A stretch of DNA of 64,000 nucleotides from Aphanothece saxicola GSE-SYN-MK-01-06B (GTDB lineage: Bacteria; Cyanobacteriota; Cyanobacteriia; PCC-6307; Cyanobiaceae): assembly GCA_019359745.1 (NCBI GenBank), contig JAHHGT010000010.1, forward strand, positions 53,634 through 117,633, read 5' to 3'. The translations under genes and the position numbers were made by a program. The notes beneath the pieces are model-generated. The model searched no databases. It was not told the DNA's origin and saw only the letters and a list, made by a program, of their open reading frames with translations. Shown here in pieces: positions 52,172 to 60,786 of this stretch (within the stretch, counting starts at the first letter, position 1; each line of letters opens with the position of its first letter).

Positions 52172-53602
52172 TCAGGCCGCCACCTTCGTCTTGCCCACGC
52201 CCATGGAACGGAGCTCGCTCAGCAGGCCGTTGAGCACCGCCTTGGCATCGCCGAAGACCATGGCGGTCTGGGGCATCTCGAACAGGGCGTTGTTGATGCC
52301 GGCATAGCCAGCCCCGAGGCTGCGCTTGACGACGAACACCTGGCGGGCCTGATCCACCTCCAGGACGGGCATGCCGTACAGGGGGCTGGTGGGGTCGTTC
52401 TTGGCCTGGGGGTTCACCACATCGTTGGCCCCCAGCACGATCACCACATCGGTGCGGGGGAACTCGGGATTGACCAGGTCCATCTCCAGCAGCTGCTCGT
52501 AGGGCACGTCGGCCTCGGCCAGCAGCACGTTCATGTGGCCCGGCATGCGCCCCGCCACCGGATGGATGGCATAGCTCACCTCCACCCCGTGGCCCTCAAG
52601 CAGCTTGGCCAGCTCGCGCAGGGAATGCTGGGCCTGGGCCACCGCGAGGCCGTAGCCAGGCACGAACACCACGCGCTCGGCCTGCTCCAGGGCCATGGCG
52701 CATTCCTCGGCACTGCAGCTGGTGATGCGGGTGTAGCCCGCCTCGCTGCCGCCACCGCCCACGGCGCCGGCGCTGGCCCCGAGGGCGCCACCGAAGAGCA
52801 CCGACACCAGGGACCGGTTCATGGCGGTGCACATCACCTGGGTGAGGATCAGGCCCGCCGCCCCGACCATGGCGCCGGCCACGATCAGCAGCTGGCTGCC
52901 CACCACGAAGCCCGCCGCCGCCGCCGCCACCCCGGAATAGGAGTTGAGCAGGGAGATGACCACCGGCATGTCGGCACCGCCGATGGGCAGGGTGACGCCG
53001 ATGCCCAGCAGGGTGGAGCCCCCCATCAGCAGCCACAGGGGCAGGCCGGAGGGATCGCCCGGCAGCAGCACGGCCGATACCAGGCAGAGCACCGCCAGGG
53101 AGATGTTGACGCCGTGGCGCAGGCGGCTCTGGGTCCAGCCGGGGGTGTCCAGCCAGCCCTGGAGCTTGGCCATGGCCACGATCGAGCCACTGAAGGTGAT
53201 CGCCCCGACGAACACCGAGACGGCGATCGACACCAGGGCGACGATGTCGGCCTCACCCGTATCGAACAGGGCCACACCCATGGCCACCAGCAGGGAGGCC
53301 ATGCCACCGCAGCCGTTGAACAGCGCCACCGTTTCAGGCATGGCGGTCATCGGCACCCGGCGGGCCGTGGCCAGGCCGGCCAGGCCGCCGGCGGCACTGC
53401 CGGCGGCGATCCAGAGCCAGGCGATCGGATCGGGCCGGATCTCGATCAGCAGACCCACCACCGCCAGACCCATGGCCAGGGCGGCCAGGGCGTTGGCCCC
53501 GCGGGCCGAGCTCACCTTCGAGAGGCCCTTGATGCCAAGGGCCAGCAGGAGCACGGCCGCCAGATCGATGGCAGCGGCAAAAGCATCCATGGAGAAGGTC
53601 AT
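52172..53602 (-). CDS. pntB: NAD(P) transhydrogenase subunit beta
   Basis: Integral membrane plus NADP(H)-binding subunit of the proton-translocating transhydrogenase, which moves hydride between NADH and NADP+ driven by the proton gradient. The 476-residue sequence has about nine hydrophobic segments over residues 1-270 and a C-terminal dIII domain with VPGYGLAVAQAQH, RMPGHMNVLLAEADV, VIVLGANDVVNPQAK and VVKRSLGAGYAGI. It overlaps the upstream subunit by four bases. Confidence 0.96.
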   Translation of the reverse strand: MTFSMDAFAAAIDLAAVLLLALGIKGLSKVSSARGANALAALAMGLAVVGLLIEIRPDPIAWLWIAAGSAAGGLAGLATARRVPMTAMPETVALFNGCGGMASLLVAMGVALFDTGEADIVALVSIAVSVFVGAITFSGSIVAMAKLQGWLDTPGWTQSRLRHGVNISLAVLCLVSAVLLPGDPSGLPLWLLMGGSTLLGIGVTLPIGGADMPVVISLLNSYSGVAAAAAGFVVGSQLLIVAGAMVGAAGLILTQVMCTAMNRSLVSVLFGGALGASAGAVGGGGSEAGYTRITSCSAEECAMALEQAERVVFVPGYGLAVAQAQHSLRELAKLLEGHGVEVSYAIHPVAGRMPGHMNVLLAEADVPYEQLLEMDLVNPEFPRTDVVIVLGANDVVNPQAKNDPTSPLYGMPVLEVDQARQVFVVKRSLGAGYAGINNALFEMPQTAMVFGDAKAVLNGLLSELRSMGVGKTKVAA

Positions 53603-53892
53603 CGGCTGTCACCCTTGCGGCGGAACATGGCGAGCATGCGATCGGTGACGAGGAAGCCGCCGATCACGTTGTAGAGGGCGAAGCCCAGGGAGAGGGCTCC
53701 GATCACCAGCAGGGCCGTGTTGTCTCCGGCCTGCTGGATGAGGGTGAGGGACGCCAGCACGGTGATGCCGCTGATGGCGTTGGCCCCCGACATCAGCGGG
53801 GTGTGCAGGGTGGGGGGCACCTTGCCGATCAATTCCAGCCCCAGCAGGCTGCCCAGCAGGAGCACCCAGAGGGACTGCGTCAGAAGGCTCAT
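53599..53892 (-). CDS. pntA2: NAD(P) transhydrogenase subunit alpha part 2 (membrane)
   Basis: A 97-residue membrane protein with three or four hydrophobic segments (LTQSLWVLLLGSLLGLELI, AISGITVLASLTLI, ALLVIGALSLGFALYNVIGGFLV) and the conserved TPLMSGANAISGI motif. In this split form the second part of the alpha subunit supplies membrane helices. Four-base overlaps on both sides make a coupled pntA-pntA2-pntB operon. Confidence 0.93.
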   Translation of the reverse strand: MSLLTQSLWVLLLGSLLGLELIGKVPPTLHTPLMSGANAISGITVLASLTLIQQAGDNTALLVIGALSLGFALYNVIGGFLVTDRMLAMFRRKGDSR

Positions 53893-55046
53893 GAACGGGC
53901 TCCGATGGGGGACAGGCCGGCGGGCTCGACGATGTCGTCGCGGCGGCAGGCGCCGGCATGGGTGAGCAGACAGCCGTCCAGGATCGGATCCTCCGGATCC
54001 AGCCGGAAGCCGTCCTCGCCCAGCACGTGCTCAACCAGGGTGGCGATGTTGCGGGCGTACAGGGCGCTGGCGTGGTTGGGCACGGTGCTGGGCAGGGCAT
54101 CGGCCCCGATCAGCAGCACCCCCCGGCGCTCCACCGTGGCCCCGGGGATCGTGCCGAAGCAGTTGCCGCCCTGGGCCACGGCCAGATCCACCACCACCGC
54201 ACCGGGCCGCATGCCATCGAGCATCTCCTCGCTGATCAGGCGGGGAGCCGGCCGGCCGGGCACCAGGGCGGTGCAGATCACCATGTCCGCCAGGGCCAGT
54301 TGGTCGGCCAGCTGCTGGCGTTGGGCCGCCAGGAAGGCCTCGCTGGCCTGACGGGCGTAGCCACCCACCTCGGCGGGGGCCTCCTCCAGTTGCGGCGGGT
54401 CGATGAAGCGGCCCCCGAGGGATTCCACCTGCTCCTTCACCGCCGGCCGCACATCCGAGACGTACACCACGCCGCCCAGGCGGCGGGCGGTGGCCAGCGC
54501 CTGAAGACCAGCGACGCCCGCACCCAGGATCAGCACCCGGGAGGGCTGAATCGTGCCCGCTGCGGTCATCAGCATCGGCACATAGCGATCGAGGGCGGCC
54601 GCCGCCAGCAGCACCGCTTTGTAGCCGGCGATGTTCGCCTGCGAGGAGAGGACGTCCATCGACTGGGCCCGGGTGATCCGAGGAAGCAGTTCGAGGGCGA
54701 TGGCGGAGGTCCGTCGGCCATTGAGGGCCGCCACAAGGGCGGTGGCGCCGTAGGGGGCCAGCAGGCCCACCAGCAGGGCTTCCTCCCGCAGACGACCCAG
54801 ATCTTCGCTCCGGGGGGGCTGCACGCAGAGCACCCCATCGACCGTACCCCAGGCTCCGGCGTCCCCGTCCCACAGCTCAGCGCCCACGGCGGCGTAGTCG
54901 GCGTCAAGGAAGCCGGCCGCCTGGCCCGCCCCCTGTTCCACCTGCAGGGTCGCCCCCTTGGCCACCAGACGCCTGACCGTTTCGGGGGTCGCGGCGACCC
55001 TCCGCTCACCGGGAGCCGTCTCCCTGGGAATCAGCAATTTGACCAA
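53889..55046 (-). CDS. pntA: NAD(P) transhydrogenase subunit alpha part 1 (NAD-binding)
   Basis: A 385-residue NAD(H)-binding dI subunit, related to alanine dehydrogenase: LLIPRETAPGERRVAATPETVRRL, SSQANIAGYKAVLLAA, the Rossmann ILGAGVAGLQALATARRLG, and AVDLAVAQGGNCFGT-type segment VVVDLAVAQGGNCF. No ATG suits; TTG (complement of 55044-55046) gives MVKLLIPRE, matching family N-termini, while a GTG five codons upstream is also possible. It is the first gene of the operon and divergent from the helicase, with about 116 bases between. Confidence 0.93.
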   Translation of the reverse strand: MVKLLIPRETAPGERRVAATPETVRRLVAKGATLQVEQGAGQAAGFLDADYAAVGAELWDGDAGAWGTVDGVLCVQPPRSEDLGRLREEALLVGLLAPYGATALVAALNGRRTSAIALELLPRITRAQSMDVLSSQANIAGYKAVLLAAAALDRYVPMLMTAAGTIQPSRVLILGAGVAGLQALATARRLGGVVYVSDVRPAVKEQVESLGGRFIDPPQLEEAPAEVGGYARQASEAFLAAQRQQLADQLALADMVICTALVPGRPAPRLISEEMLDGMRPGAVVVDLAVAQGGNCFGTIPGATVERRGVLLIGADALPSTVPNHASALYARNIATLVEHVLGEDGFRLDPEDPILDGCLLTHAGACRRDDIVEPAGLSPIGARS

Positions 55047-55162
55047 CGCGGGGCCACACACAGTCCTTCTGCGATAGACAGACCCGCCCGTGACGGCAAG
55101 CCACCCGGCGCCAATGTGCGGACACGCCCACCGGGCCTTGGCCAGCCCAGCAGAATCGGCCC

Positions 55163-56644
55163 ATGGCGCCACCGTCCTTTGATCTGGGTCTGCGCCGCGA
55201 TGCCGGCCTGCCGGGAGTCCCCGGCGTCCCCCGCGGCCCCGAGCCCCGGGCCTGGCAACGCCGGCTGATTCAGCTGCTGCGGGCCCGGCTGGTGGCGGCG
55301 AGCCCCGGAGGCCAGGACGTGCTCCTGCACGCCGGTCCCGGCGCCGGCAAGACCCTCGGGGCCCTGCTCGCCTTCCAGCAGCTGCAACGGGAAGGACGCC
55401 TGGAGCGGTTCGTGGTCTTCTGCCACCGCAGTGCCATCGCCCGCCAGTGGATCGGCGCCGCCGCCCGCCTCGGCCTGGTCCTGCAGGAGTGGGACACCTC
55501 AGGGGACACACCCAGCGCGCCGGCCGGCCAGGGACTGCTGCTGAGCTATCAGGCGGCCGCCCTGCACCGCCGGCGCCTGGAGCGGGAGCTGGCCGGCCAT
55601 CTCCATGGCCGGCGCTGGCTGGCGATCGGCGACGAAGTGCACCACCTGGGCCTCGATCCCCTCGAACCGGAAGCCACCGCCTGGGGGCATGCCTTCAGCA
55701 GCCTCAGCGGCGGCGCCCAGCTGCGCCTCGGGCTCACCGGCACCCCGTTCCGCGCCGACAACCTCGGCTTCTGTTCCGGCCGCCGGGTGCGGATGCACGA
55801 CCAGGACGGCCCGGCCGAGCGCATCATCCCGGATCTCTGTGTCGAGCCCCGTGCCCTGATCGCCGCCGGTGACGTGCGGCCCCTGGAATTCCGCTTCCAG
55901 GATGGCTGGGTGGAACACGGGCGCCCGGAGGGCGGTCGGGACACCGAGACATCCCCCCTCTCGGCGGAACAGCGGGAGAGCTGGCGGGCCCGCAACCTGC
56001 GTCGGGCCATCCGCCCGGGGGATCGGGGTGGAATCGCCCTGCGGCTGCTGCTGCAGGCCCGCCGCCGCCTGGAACGGGTGCGGCTGGAGCATCCGGGGGC
56101 CGGCGGGCTGGTGGTGGCCCGCGACATCGACCATGCCGGCTGCATCGCCGACCTGCTGGCCAAGGAAGGGGACCGGGTGCACCTGGTCCACTCCCAGGAT
56201 CCGGAAGCGGCCCAGCGCCTGGCGGCCTTCCAGGCCGGGGAGGCCGACTGGCTGGTGAGCATCGACATGTGCGCCGAAGGCTTCGATGCCCCCCGGTTAC
56301 GGGTGGTGGCCTACCTGACCACCGTGGTCACCCGCAGCCGCTTCGTTCAGGCGATCACCAGGGCCGTGCGCATGGACGGGGATCGCTCCGGTCAGGAAAC
56401 CATCCCACGACGGCCGTCCTACGTGTTTGCTCCGGCTGATCCCCTGCTGATCAGCTATGCCCGGGCCTGGACCGTGAGTGAGCCCTACGTGATCCGGCCC
56501 CGTCCGTTGGCAACGGCGCCCGCCAGCGCCGGCTCCCCGGCCAGCGACCAACGCCTGCCGCTGCAGGCCATCGCGGACGATGCCGGCCGGATGCTCAGCG
56601 TCAGCGGGCCCGTGCTGCCGTCCTTTGGGCGCGGATCGGCCTGA
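55163..56644 (+). CDS. SF2 DEAD/DEAH-like helicase, orphan
   Basis: A 493-residue helicase-like ATPase: QRRLIQLLRARL (Q-like region), Walker A HAGPGAGKTLGALL, motif Ia-like FVVFCHRSAIARQW, motif II as IGDEVHHLG (DEVH), motif III-like LTGTPFRAD, and motifs V/VI in DMCAEGFDAPRLR ... FVQAITRAVRMDG. This is the RecQ/type III restriction-like group of DEAD-box ATPases found alone in picocyanobacteria. No nuclease or methylase is adjacent. ATG 55163, between pntA and a small conserved gene. Role unknown, perhaps repair. Confidence 0.84.
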   Translation: MAPPSFDLGLRRDAGLPGVPGVPRGPEPRAWQRRLIQLLRARLVAASPGGQDVLLHAGPGAGKTLGALLAFQQLQREGRLERFVVFCHRSAIARQWIGAAARLGLVLQEWDTSGDTPSAPAGQGLLLSYQAAALHRRRLERELAGHLHGRRWLAIGDEVHHLGLDPLEPEATAWGHAFSSLSGGAQLRLGLTGTPFRADNLGFCSGRRVRMHDQDGPAERIIPDLCVEPRALIAAGDVRPLEFRFQDGWVEHGRPEGGRDTETSPLSAEQRESWRARNLRRAIRPGDRGGIALRLLLQARRRLERVRLEHPGAGGLVVARDIDHAGCIADLLAKEGDRVHLVHSQDPEAAQRLAAFQAGEADWLVSIDMCAEGFDAPRLRVVAYLTTVVTRSRFVQAITRAVRMDGDRSGQETIPRRPSYVFAPADPLLISYARAWTVSEPYVIRPRPLATAPASAGSPASDQRLPLQAIADDAGRMLSVSGPVLPSFGRGSA

Positions 56645-56764
56645 AAGTGGCTGCATCTGGCCGTTTGCCACCGATTTTCCTGCAACGATGTGACAACCAA
56701 CACCATCGAGGTGCCCACCAGCAGTCAACGTGGGCACCACAGGACTTCCACCGAGATCAACCCG

Positions 56765-57055
56765 ATGGACATTCCAAGAGACGACGCCAGCGATCAGGAC
56801 GGTGGTTTTGATGCCCCGCTTGATGCCGCCGTCCATCGTCGTGTGACCGTGGCGGTCTGCTGGGCCCTGGCCCGCCGGGCCGCTCTCGATGGCCGTGAGC
56901 TGTTCGAAGACAGCTATGCCATCAACGAGGAATTCCGTGAGTGGCTCCTCACCCTGGAAGACCACCCCGAACTGCTTCAGGCCAACGTCCTGATGGTGCC
57001 CAGGGATCTGCACCTCGGCCGCCGCCCGGAAACCGACGGCCTGCTGGAGATCTGA
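56765..57055 (+). CDS. Small conserved protein, 96 aa
   Basis: From ATG 56765 (MDIPRDDASDQDGGFDAPLDAAVHRRVTVAVCWALARRAALDGRELFEDSYAINEEFREWLL). An upstream in-frame start would add 25 poorly conserved residues. Helical and soluble; a short protein of this type occurs in marine Synechococcus genomes with no assigned role. Convergent with infA. Confidence 0.68.
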   Translation: MDIPRDDASDQDGGFDAPLDAAVHRRVTVAVCWALARRAALDGRELFEDSYAINEEFREWLLTLEDHPELLQANVLMVPRDLHLGRRPETDGLLEI

Positions 57056-57071
57056 GCCGCCCCAGCCAGCC

Positions 57072-57341
57072 TCAGCGGCGCCTGGGCCCGCCGGGACGGT
57101 TGCCCCCCGGCCTCGGGCCGGTGGCTCCGGCATTGCGCTCCCGGTAGGTGATGCGGCCCCGGGTCAGGTCATAGGGGCTGATCTCCACCAGCACCTTGTC
57201 CCCGGCCAGCAGCTTGATCCGGAACTTGGTGAGCTTGCCCGCCGCCCGGCAGAGGCACTGGTGACCGGCAGGCTGCTCGAGGGTGACGAGGTAGAACCCG
57301 TTGCCCTGCTCCTTTTCGATCACACCGGACGTTTCGATCAT
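57072..57341 (-). CDS. infA: Translation initiation factor IF-1 homologue
   Basis: An S1-like OB-fold protein of 89 residues: MIETSGVIEKEQGNGFYLVTLEQPAGHQCLCRAAGKL, then KFRIKLLAGDKVLVEISPYDLTRGRITYRER, the IF-1 core with the SPYDLTRGRITY signature. A Gly/Pro/Arg-rich tail (GPRPGGNRPGGPRRR) extends it beyond the usual 72 residues. The first half differs from the most common IF-1 sequence (GHQCLCRAAGK versus GHEVLAHISGK), so it may be a second, cyanobacterium-specific paralogue. Confidence 0.85.
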   Translation of the reverse strand: MIETSGVIEKEQGNGFYLVTLEQPAGHQCLCRAAGKLTKFRIKLLAGDKVLVEISPYDLTRGRITYRERNAGATGPRPGGNRPGGPRRR

Positions 57342-57474
57342 GCGGGAAGGCTGGCTTGAGGAAAAACAACAGAGTTTCAGCTTAAGCGTCGGCCGTGCCA
57401 GCTCCCAAGCGCTTCACACGATGGGAAGAGCGGAGCGATAGGGTCGGCCGACCGAGCGCCCCTGGCCCCACCCC

Positions 57475-57564
57475 ATGATCCTTCCTCCCATCTCGATGGA
57501 TCTGGGCCTGCTGCTCATCTCGATCGGCGTGGTCAACCTCTGGCGGGCCCGGGAAAGCGCCTGA
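57475..57564 (+). CDS. Candidate 29-aa membrane peptide
   Basis: ATG 57475 opens a 29-codon frame, MILPPISMDLGLLLISIGVV followed by NLWRARESA and TGA. A single hydrophobic stretch (LGLLLISIGVV) with a polar/basic tail resembles small membrane peptides. It starts 13 bases upstream of the rluE start, and has no clear ribosome-binding site. Translation is a guess from composition. Confidence 0.35.
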   Translation: MILPPISMDLGLLLISIGVVNLWRARESA

Positions 57565-57577
57565 TTGTTCTGGAGCA

Positions 57578-58195
57578 GTGACCACCACCCTGCTGCTCCA
57601 CAAGCCCTACGGGGTGCTCAGCCAGTTCCGACCGGAACCGGGCAGCCCCTGGGGCACCCTGGCCGAGCTGGTCGATCAACCGGGCGTCTATGCCGCCGGC
57701 CGCCTTGATGCGGACAGCGAGGGCCTGCTCGTACTCACCGACGATGGACGCCTGCAGGCCAGGCTCACCGACCCGGCCCGGGGGCACTGGCGCCGGTATC
57801 TGGTCCAGGTGGAGGGTGTGATCACCCCGCCGGCCCTGGACAGCCTCCGTCAGGGGGTGCTGGTGCAGGGGCGACGCACCCTGCCGGCCCGGGCCCGGGC
57901 CGTGGCGGATCCTGTCCTGCCCGAAAGGGATCCCCCGATCCGCCACCGGCTGCGGGTGCCGACCGACTGGCTGGAACTGGAGTTGCGCGAGGGGAGGAAC
58001 CGCCAGGTGCGGCGCATGACCGCCGCGGTAGGGCTGCCCACCCTGCGCCTGCTGCGCACCGCGATCGACCTGATGGATGGCGGCCCGCCCCTGGATCTGG
58101 TGGGCCTGGCCCCGGGCACCTGGCGCGCCGTGAGCCCCCAGGAGCGACAACGCCTGGCGGCGCTGCTCAGACCAGGGCGTCCTTCAGTTCCCTGA
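57578..58195 (+). CDS. rluE: Pseudouridine synthase, RsuA/RluE type
   Basis: A 205-residue single-domain synthase without an S4 domain: LLLHKPYGVLSQFRPEP, catalytic motif GRLDADSEGLLVLTDDG (Asp), and the KRNRQVRRM-like EGRNRQVRRMTAAVG. It isomerises uridine in rRNA; by similarity to RluE it may act on 23S rRNA, but the position is inferred. GTG start at 57578. Its 3' end overlaps the convergent small gene by 29 bases. Confidence 0.88.
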   Translation: MTTTLLLHKPYGVLSQFRPEPGSPWGTLAELVDQPGVYAAGRLDADSEGLLVLTDDGRLQARLTDPARGHWRRYLVQVEGVITPPALDSLRQGVLVQGRRTLPARARAVADPVLPERDPPIRHRLRVPTDWLELELREGRNRQVRRMTAAVGLPTLRLLRTAIDLMDGGPPLDLVGLAPGTWRAVSPQERQRLAALLRPGRPSVP

Positions 58196-58382
58196 CGGTC
58201 TGGAGCTGGCCGTAGTAATAGTTCGCCCGGGCGCGGCGATCCGGATCCTCGAGGGTGTCGAAGGCATCGAAGCCCAGCGAGGCCCAGAGCTCGTGGCCGC
58301 AGGCGCGGGTGAGCTCGGCGATCGCCTCCTCCTCCAGGTTGGCCAGACGCCGCTGGAGGTTCTTGATCTGGGAAATCGCCAT
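58167..58382 (-). CDS. Small conserved helical protein, 71 aa
   Basis: Starts MAISQIKNLQRRLANLEEEAIAELTRACGHELWASLGFDAFDTLEDPDRRARANYYYGQL. A helical N-terminus and a YYYGQLQTVRELKDALV ending. The ATG complementary to 58380-58382 is preferred to an earlier in-frame start that adds seven residues. Conserved in type, function unknown; overlaps rluE. Confidence 0.68.
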   Translation of the reverse strand: MAISQIKNLQRRLANLEEEAIAELTRACGHELWASLGFDAFDTLEDPDRRARANYYYGQLQTVRELKDALV

Positions 58383-58435
58383 GGCCGCCGCCAAACGCTG
58401 CAATAGTACACACGAACTGGCGATGGACGCCGCTT

Positions 58436-59398
58436 TCAGAAGGGGAGCTTCTTCTTGGCTTCCTTGTCGAGGTCGGACTCCATCTCCCGCAGGCGCCGCA
58501 GGATCGTGTCGTAGTACTCCTTGAGGTAGTCCTCCAGCAGCGTGGTTTCGGCCGGATCCAGGCCGAAGGCCGCGTAGCTGGCCTCCATCGGCGCCGTGAG
58601 GGGTTCCCCGCCGCCCACCACCTCGGCGAAGGCGAGCCGTTCGGCCACGTTGAGGCTGGCCTCGAAGAACCCTGTGACCGACTGCATCAGCCCCAGCAGT
58701 ACCGGGGGCACCCGGAACACCCTGGCCTCACGGCCGCTGTAGCGCTCGCACAGCTGGGTGATCTCGCCGGTGATCCAGGCCCGGGGACCCACCACCGGGA
58801 ACGCCTGCCGGATCGTTCCGGGCCGCTCAAGAGCCGCCACGGCGAAGCGGGCCACGTCCTGGGTGTTCATGTAGGCGATCGGTGTCGGTGCGCCGCTCAC
58901 CCAGACGGTCTGGCTCTCCAGCACGGGAATCGCGAACTGGCTGATCAGGCCCTGCATGAAGGCGACACCACGCAGGATCGTGTAGTCGAGGTCGGAGGCC
59001 TCAAGCCACGCCTCGGTGCAGGCCTTGATGTCCATCAACGGCACCCCGCGGTGCTTGGCCGCCTCCAGCAGCGACATGAACACCAGCCGGCCCACACCGG
59101 CGCGCCGACAGGCGGCGAAAAGATTCTGTTTGCCGTCCCAGTCAATCTCGTAGGCGCTGCCGCCGTCGGTGGCCCGGGCCGTGGCGGCATCGATCACCGC
59201 CTCCTGGCCCTCCAGGGCGTAATCCAGGCTGGCGGGCTCGAGCAGATCTCCGCGGGTGAGGTCGCAGCCCCATTCCTGCAGGAAGGCCGCCTTGCGGGGT
59301 GAGCGCACGACGCAGCGGACGGTGTGTCCCGCATCAAGGGCACGACGGGCGATCTGGCGACCGAGGGTTCCTGTTCCACCGACGACCAGAACCTTCAT
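58436..59398 (-). CDS. ycf39: Ycf39-type NmrA-like protein, photosystem II assembly
   Basis: A 320-residue atypical SDR (NmrA-like): VLVVGGTGTLGRQIARRAL (glycine-rich NAD(P)-binding loop), RCVVRSPRKAAFLQEWG, FMSLLEAAKH, and the C-terminal LEDYLKEYYDTILRRLREMESDLDKEAKKK typical of Ycf39/HCF244. The family works with high-light-inducible proteins in chlorophyll delivery to nascent D1. MKVLVVGG at 59398 is chosen over a start four residues earlier. Next to petM, as in other cyanobacteria. Confidence 0.94.
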   Translation of the reverse strand: MKVLVVGGTGTLGRQIARRALDAGHTVRCVVRSPRKAAFLQEWGCDLTRGDLLEPASLDYALEGQEAVIDAATARATDGGSAYEIDWDGKQNLFAACRRAGVGRLVFMSLLEAAKHRGVPLMDIKACTEAWLEASDLDYTILRGVAFMQGLISQFAIPVLESQTVWVSGAPTPIAYMNTQDVARFAVAALERPGTIRQAFPVVGPRAWITGEITQLCERYSGREARVFRVPPVLLGLMQSVTGFFEASLNVAERLAFAEVVGGGEPLTAPMEASYAAFGLDPAETTLLEDYLKEYYDTILRRLREMESDLDKEAKKKLPF

Positions 59399-59469
59399 GG
59401 ACCCCTGCAAAGGAAGCGGGCTGAGCCTAAGGGTGCGTCCGGTCCCAGCGCGGAGCCGGGATCAGGCGC

Positions 59470-59568
59470 TCAGTCGTTCAGGAGCTTGAGCAGCAGGGCG
59501 CCGCCCGCCAGCCCGACGGGGATCAGCACCCAGAAGATGGCGGCGGTGCCGAAGATTTCAGAGGCCAT
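59470..59568 (-). CDS. petM: Cytochrome b6-f complex subunit 7 (PetM)
   Basis: A 32-residue single-helix protein, [20 protein letters not shown] followed by [12 protein letters not shown], matching the PetM family almost exactly ([17 protein letters not shown]). It is too short for usual gene finders. It sits between ycf39 and trm1 on the minus strand. PetM is a peripheral helix of the b6-f complex that carries electrons between photosystems. Confidence 0.95.
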   Translation of the reverse strand: MASEIFGTAAIFWVLIPVGLAGGALLLKLLND

Positions 59569-59594
59569 GGCCCGGACAAGGGGGAACGGGCTAC

Positions 59595-60776
59595 CTATCT
59601 AGCAGCCGTCGTGGCCACCAGCCCCCGGGCCGTGGCCACGATCAGGGGCCAGGGGGCCTCGCTGCGCAGCTGGCCTGCCATCACCCCGCTCGCCGCCGTG
59701 GCGAAACCCTGCGCCGTCAGTGCCGCCACCAGCTGCGCCAACGGCGGGGGCCCCTGACCGAGACGGCGGGCAATCGCGTCCACGGGCCAGCAGCGGGCCG
59801 TCGCGGCCGGGTCGTCCCGGAGCCGTTCCAGCAACCGCCGGCCCGGCCGGTCCAGATGGGCGCCAGCCCCCTGGGCCTGTTGCAGCATGGCCACCAGCGT
59901 GGCGGGATCCTGGAGGGGACCGATCCAGAGCGGGCCGCTGACCGCCAGGGCCGGCCCGCACTGGATCGCCCCCTGGTCTGAAACAGCCGCGGGGCAGCTG
60001 CAGGGGCGCCAGCGGCCGAGCCGCAGCAGGCTCTGCACCTGCTGATCGCCACAGCCATGGCAGTGGGCCACCATCCCCAGCTGGGCCTCCTCCCCTGCGG
60101 CGGGATGGCGCGCCAGTCGCACGGCGGTGCGAAACGCCCGGCCCTCGCTGAAGCTCAGCAGGGGGGTGAGCCCCCGCCCCATGGCCCAGGCGGTCCGGGC
60201 CAGCAGCCCCAGCTGAAGGCGCAGGGCGATCTCCCAGCTGGCGGGGTGGGCCCGGGCGGCGGCTCCGAAACGGCGCACGGCGGCGCGGCGGTCATGGCCC
60301 GTGGCCGAACGACCGTCCGTGCTGGCCAGATACAGCACGCCGCCGAAGGCCACCGCCTCCAGGGCCAGGGGAACCAGGGCGGCCGGGCAGCCGAAGGCAT
60401 CCATATCCACCAGCTCGAAGCGGCGCCCCTCCACCAGGCAGCCGGCCAGCAGCTGCTCGGCCGTGGCGGTGCTCAGCTGCCGTTCCACCGCCGCCGGCAG
60501 CCGGGCCAGATTGCGCTCCAGCAGGGGCAGGCGGTCGGGGTCGGCGTCGTTGGCCCATACCGCCGTGGCGCCGCCCTCCAGGCCGTAGCGGAGGGCCCGG
60601 ATGCCGCAGCCCGCCATGCCATCCAGCACCTGCACGGGTCGGTCGTGGCCAGGGGCGGTCAGGGTGCGAGCCAGCAGCACACCGAAGTCCCTGGCTGGCC
60701 TGGAGGCGGGTCGGAAGAAGCCGCCACCGGTCTCCACGACGGCCGCACCTTCGCAATAGTGATGGGGTTCGCTCAA
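59595..60776 (-). CDS. trm1: tRNA (guanine-26-N2) dimethyltransferase, Trm1 family
   Basis: A SAM-dependent enzyme that methylates G26 of tRNA. Features: [25 protein letters not shown] (Trm1 N-terminus), motif [35 protein letters not shown] (catalytic region, DPFG-like here DMDAFG), and zinc-type cysteines in AHCHGCGDQ ... RPCSCPAA. Start is TTG (complement of 60774-60776), giving [10 protein letters not shown]; the frame further upstream is shadow. About 393 residues, near the family size. Divergent from the hydrolase at 60787. Confidence 0.9.
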   Translation of the reverse strand: MSEPHHYCEGAAVVETGGGFFRPASRPARDFGVLLARTLTAPGHDRPVQVLDGMAGCGIRALRYGLEGGATAVWANDADPDRLPLLERNLARLPAAVERQLSTATAEQLLAGCLVEGRRFELVDMDAFGCPAALVPLALEAVAFGGVLYLASTDGRSATGHDRRAAVRRFGAAARAHPASWEIALRLQLGLLARTAWAMGRGLTPLLSFSEGRAFRTAVRLARHPAAGEEAQLGMVAHCHGCGDQQVQSLLRLGRWRPCSCPAAVSDQGAIQCGPALAVSGPLWIGPLQDPATLVAMLQQAQGAGAHLDRPGRRLLERLRDDPAATARCWPVDAIARRLGQGPPPLAQLVAALTAQGFATAASGVMAGQLRSEAPWPLIVATARGLVATTAAR

Positions 60777-60786
60777 CGTCGGGTCC

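Noticed and set aside
51806..53674. 622-codon plus-strand frame opposite the YheT and pntB genes
   Set aside because: Arg/His/Gly-rich; pntB is clearly coded on the minus strand.
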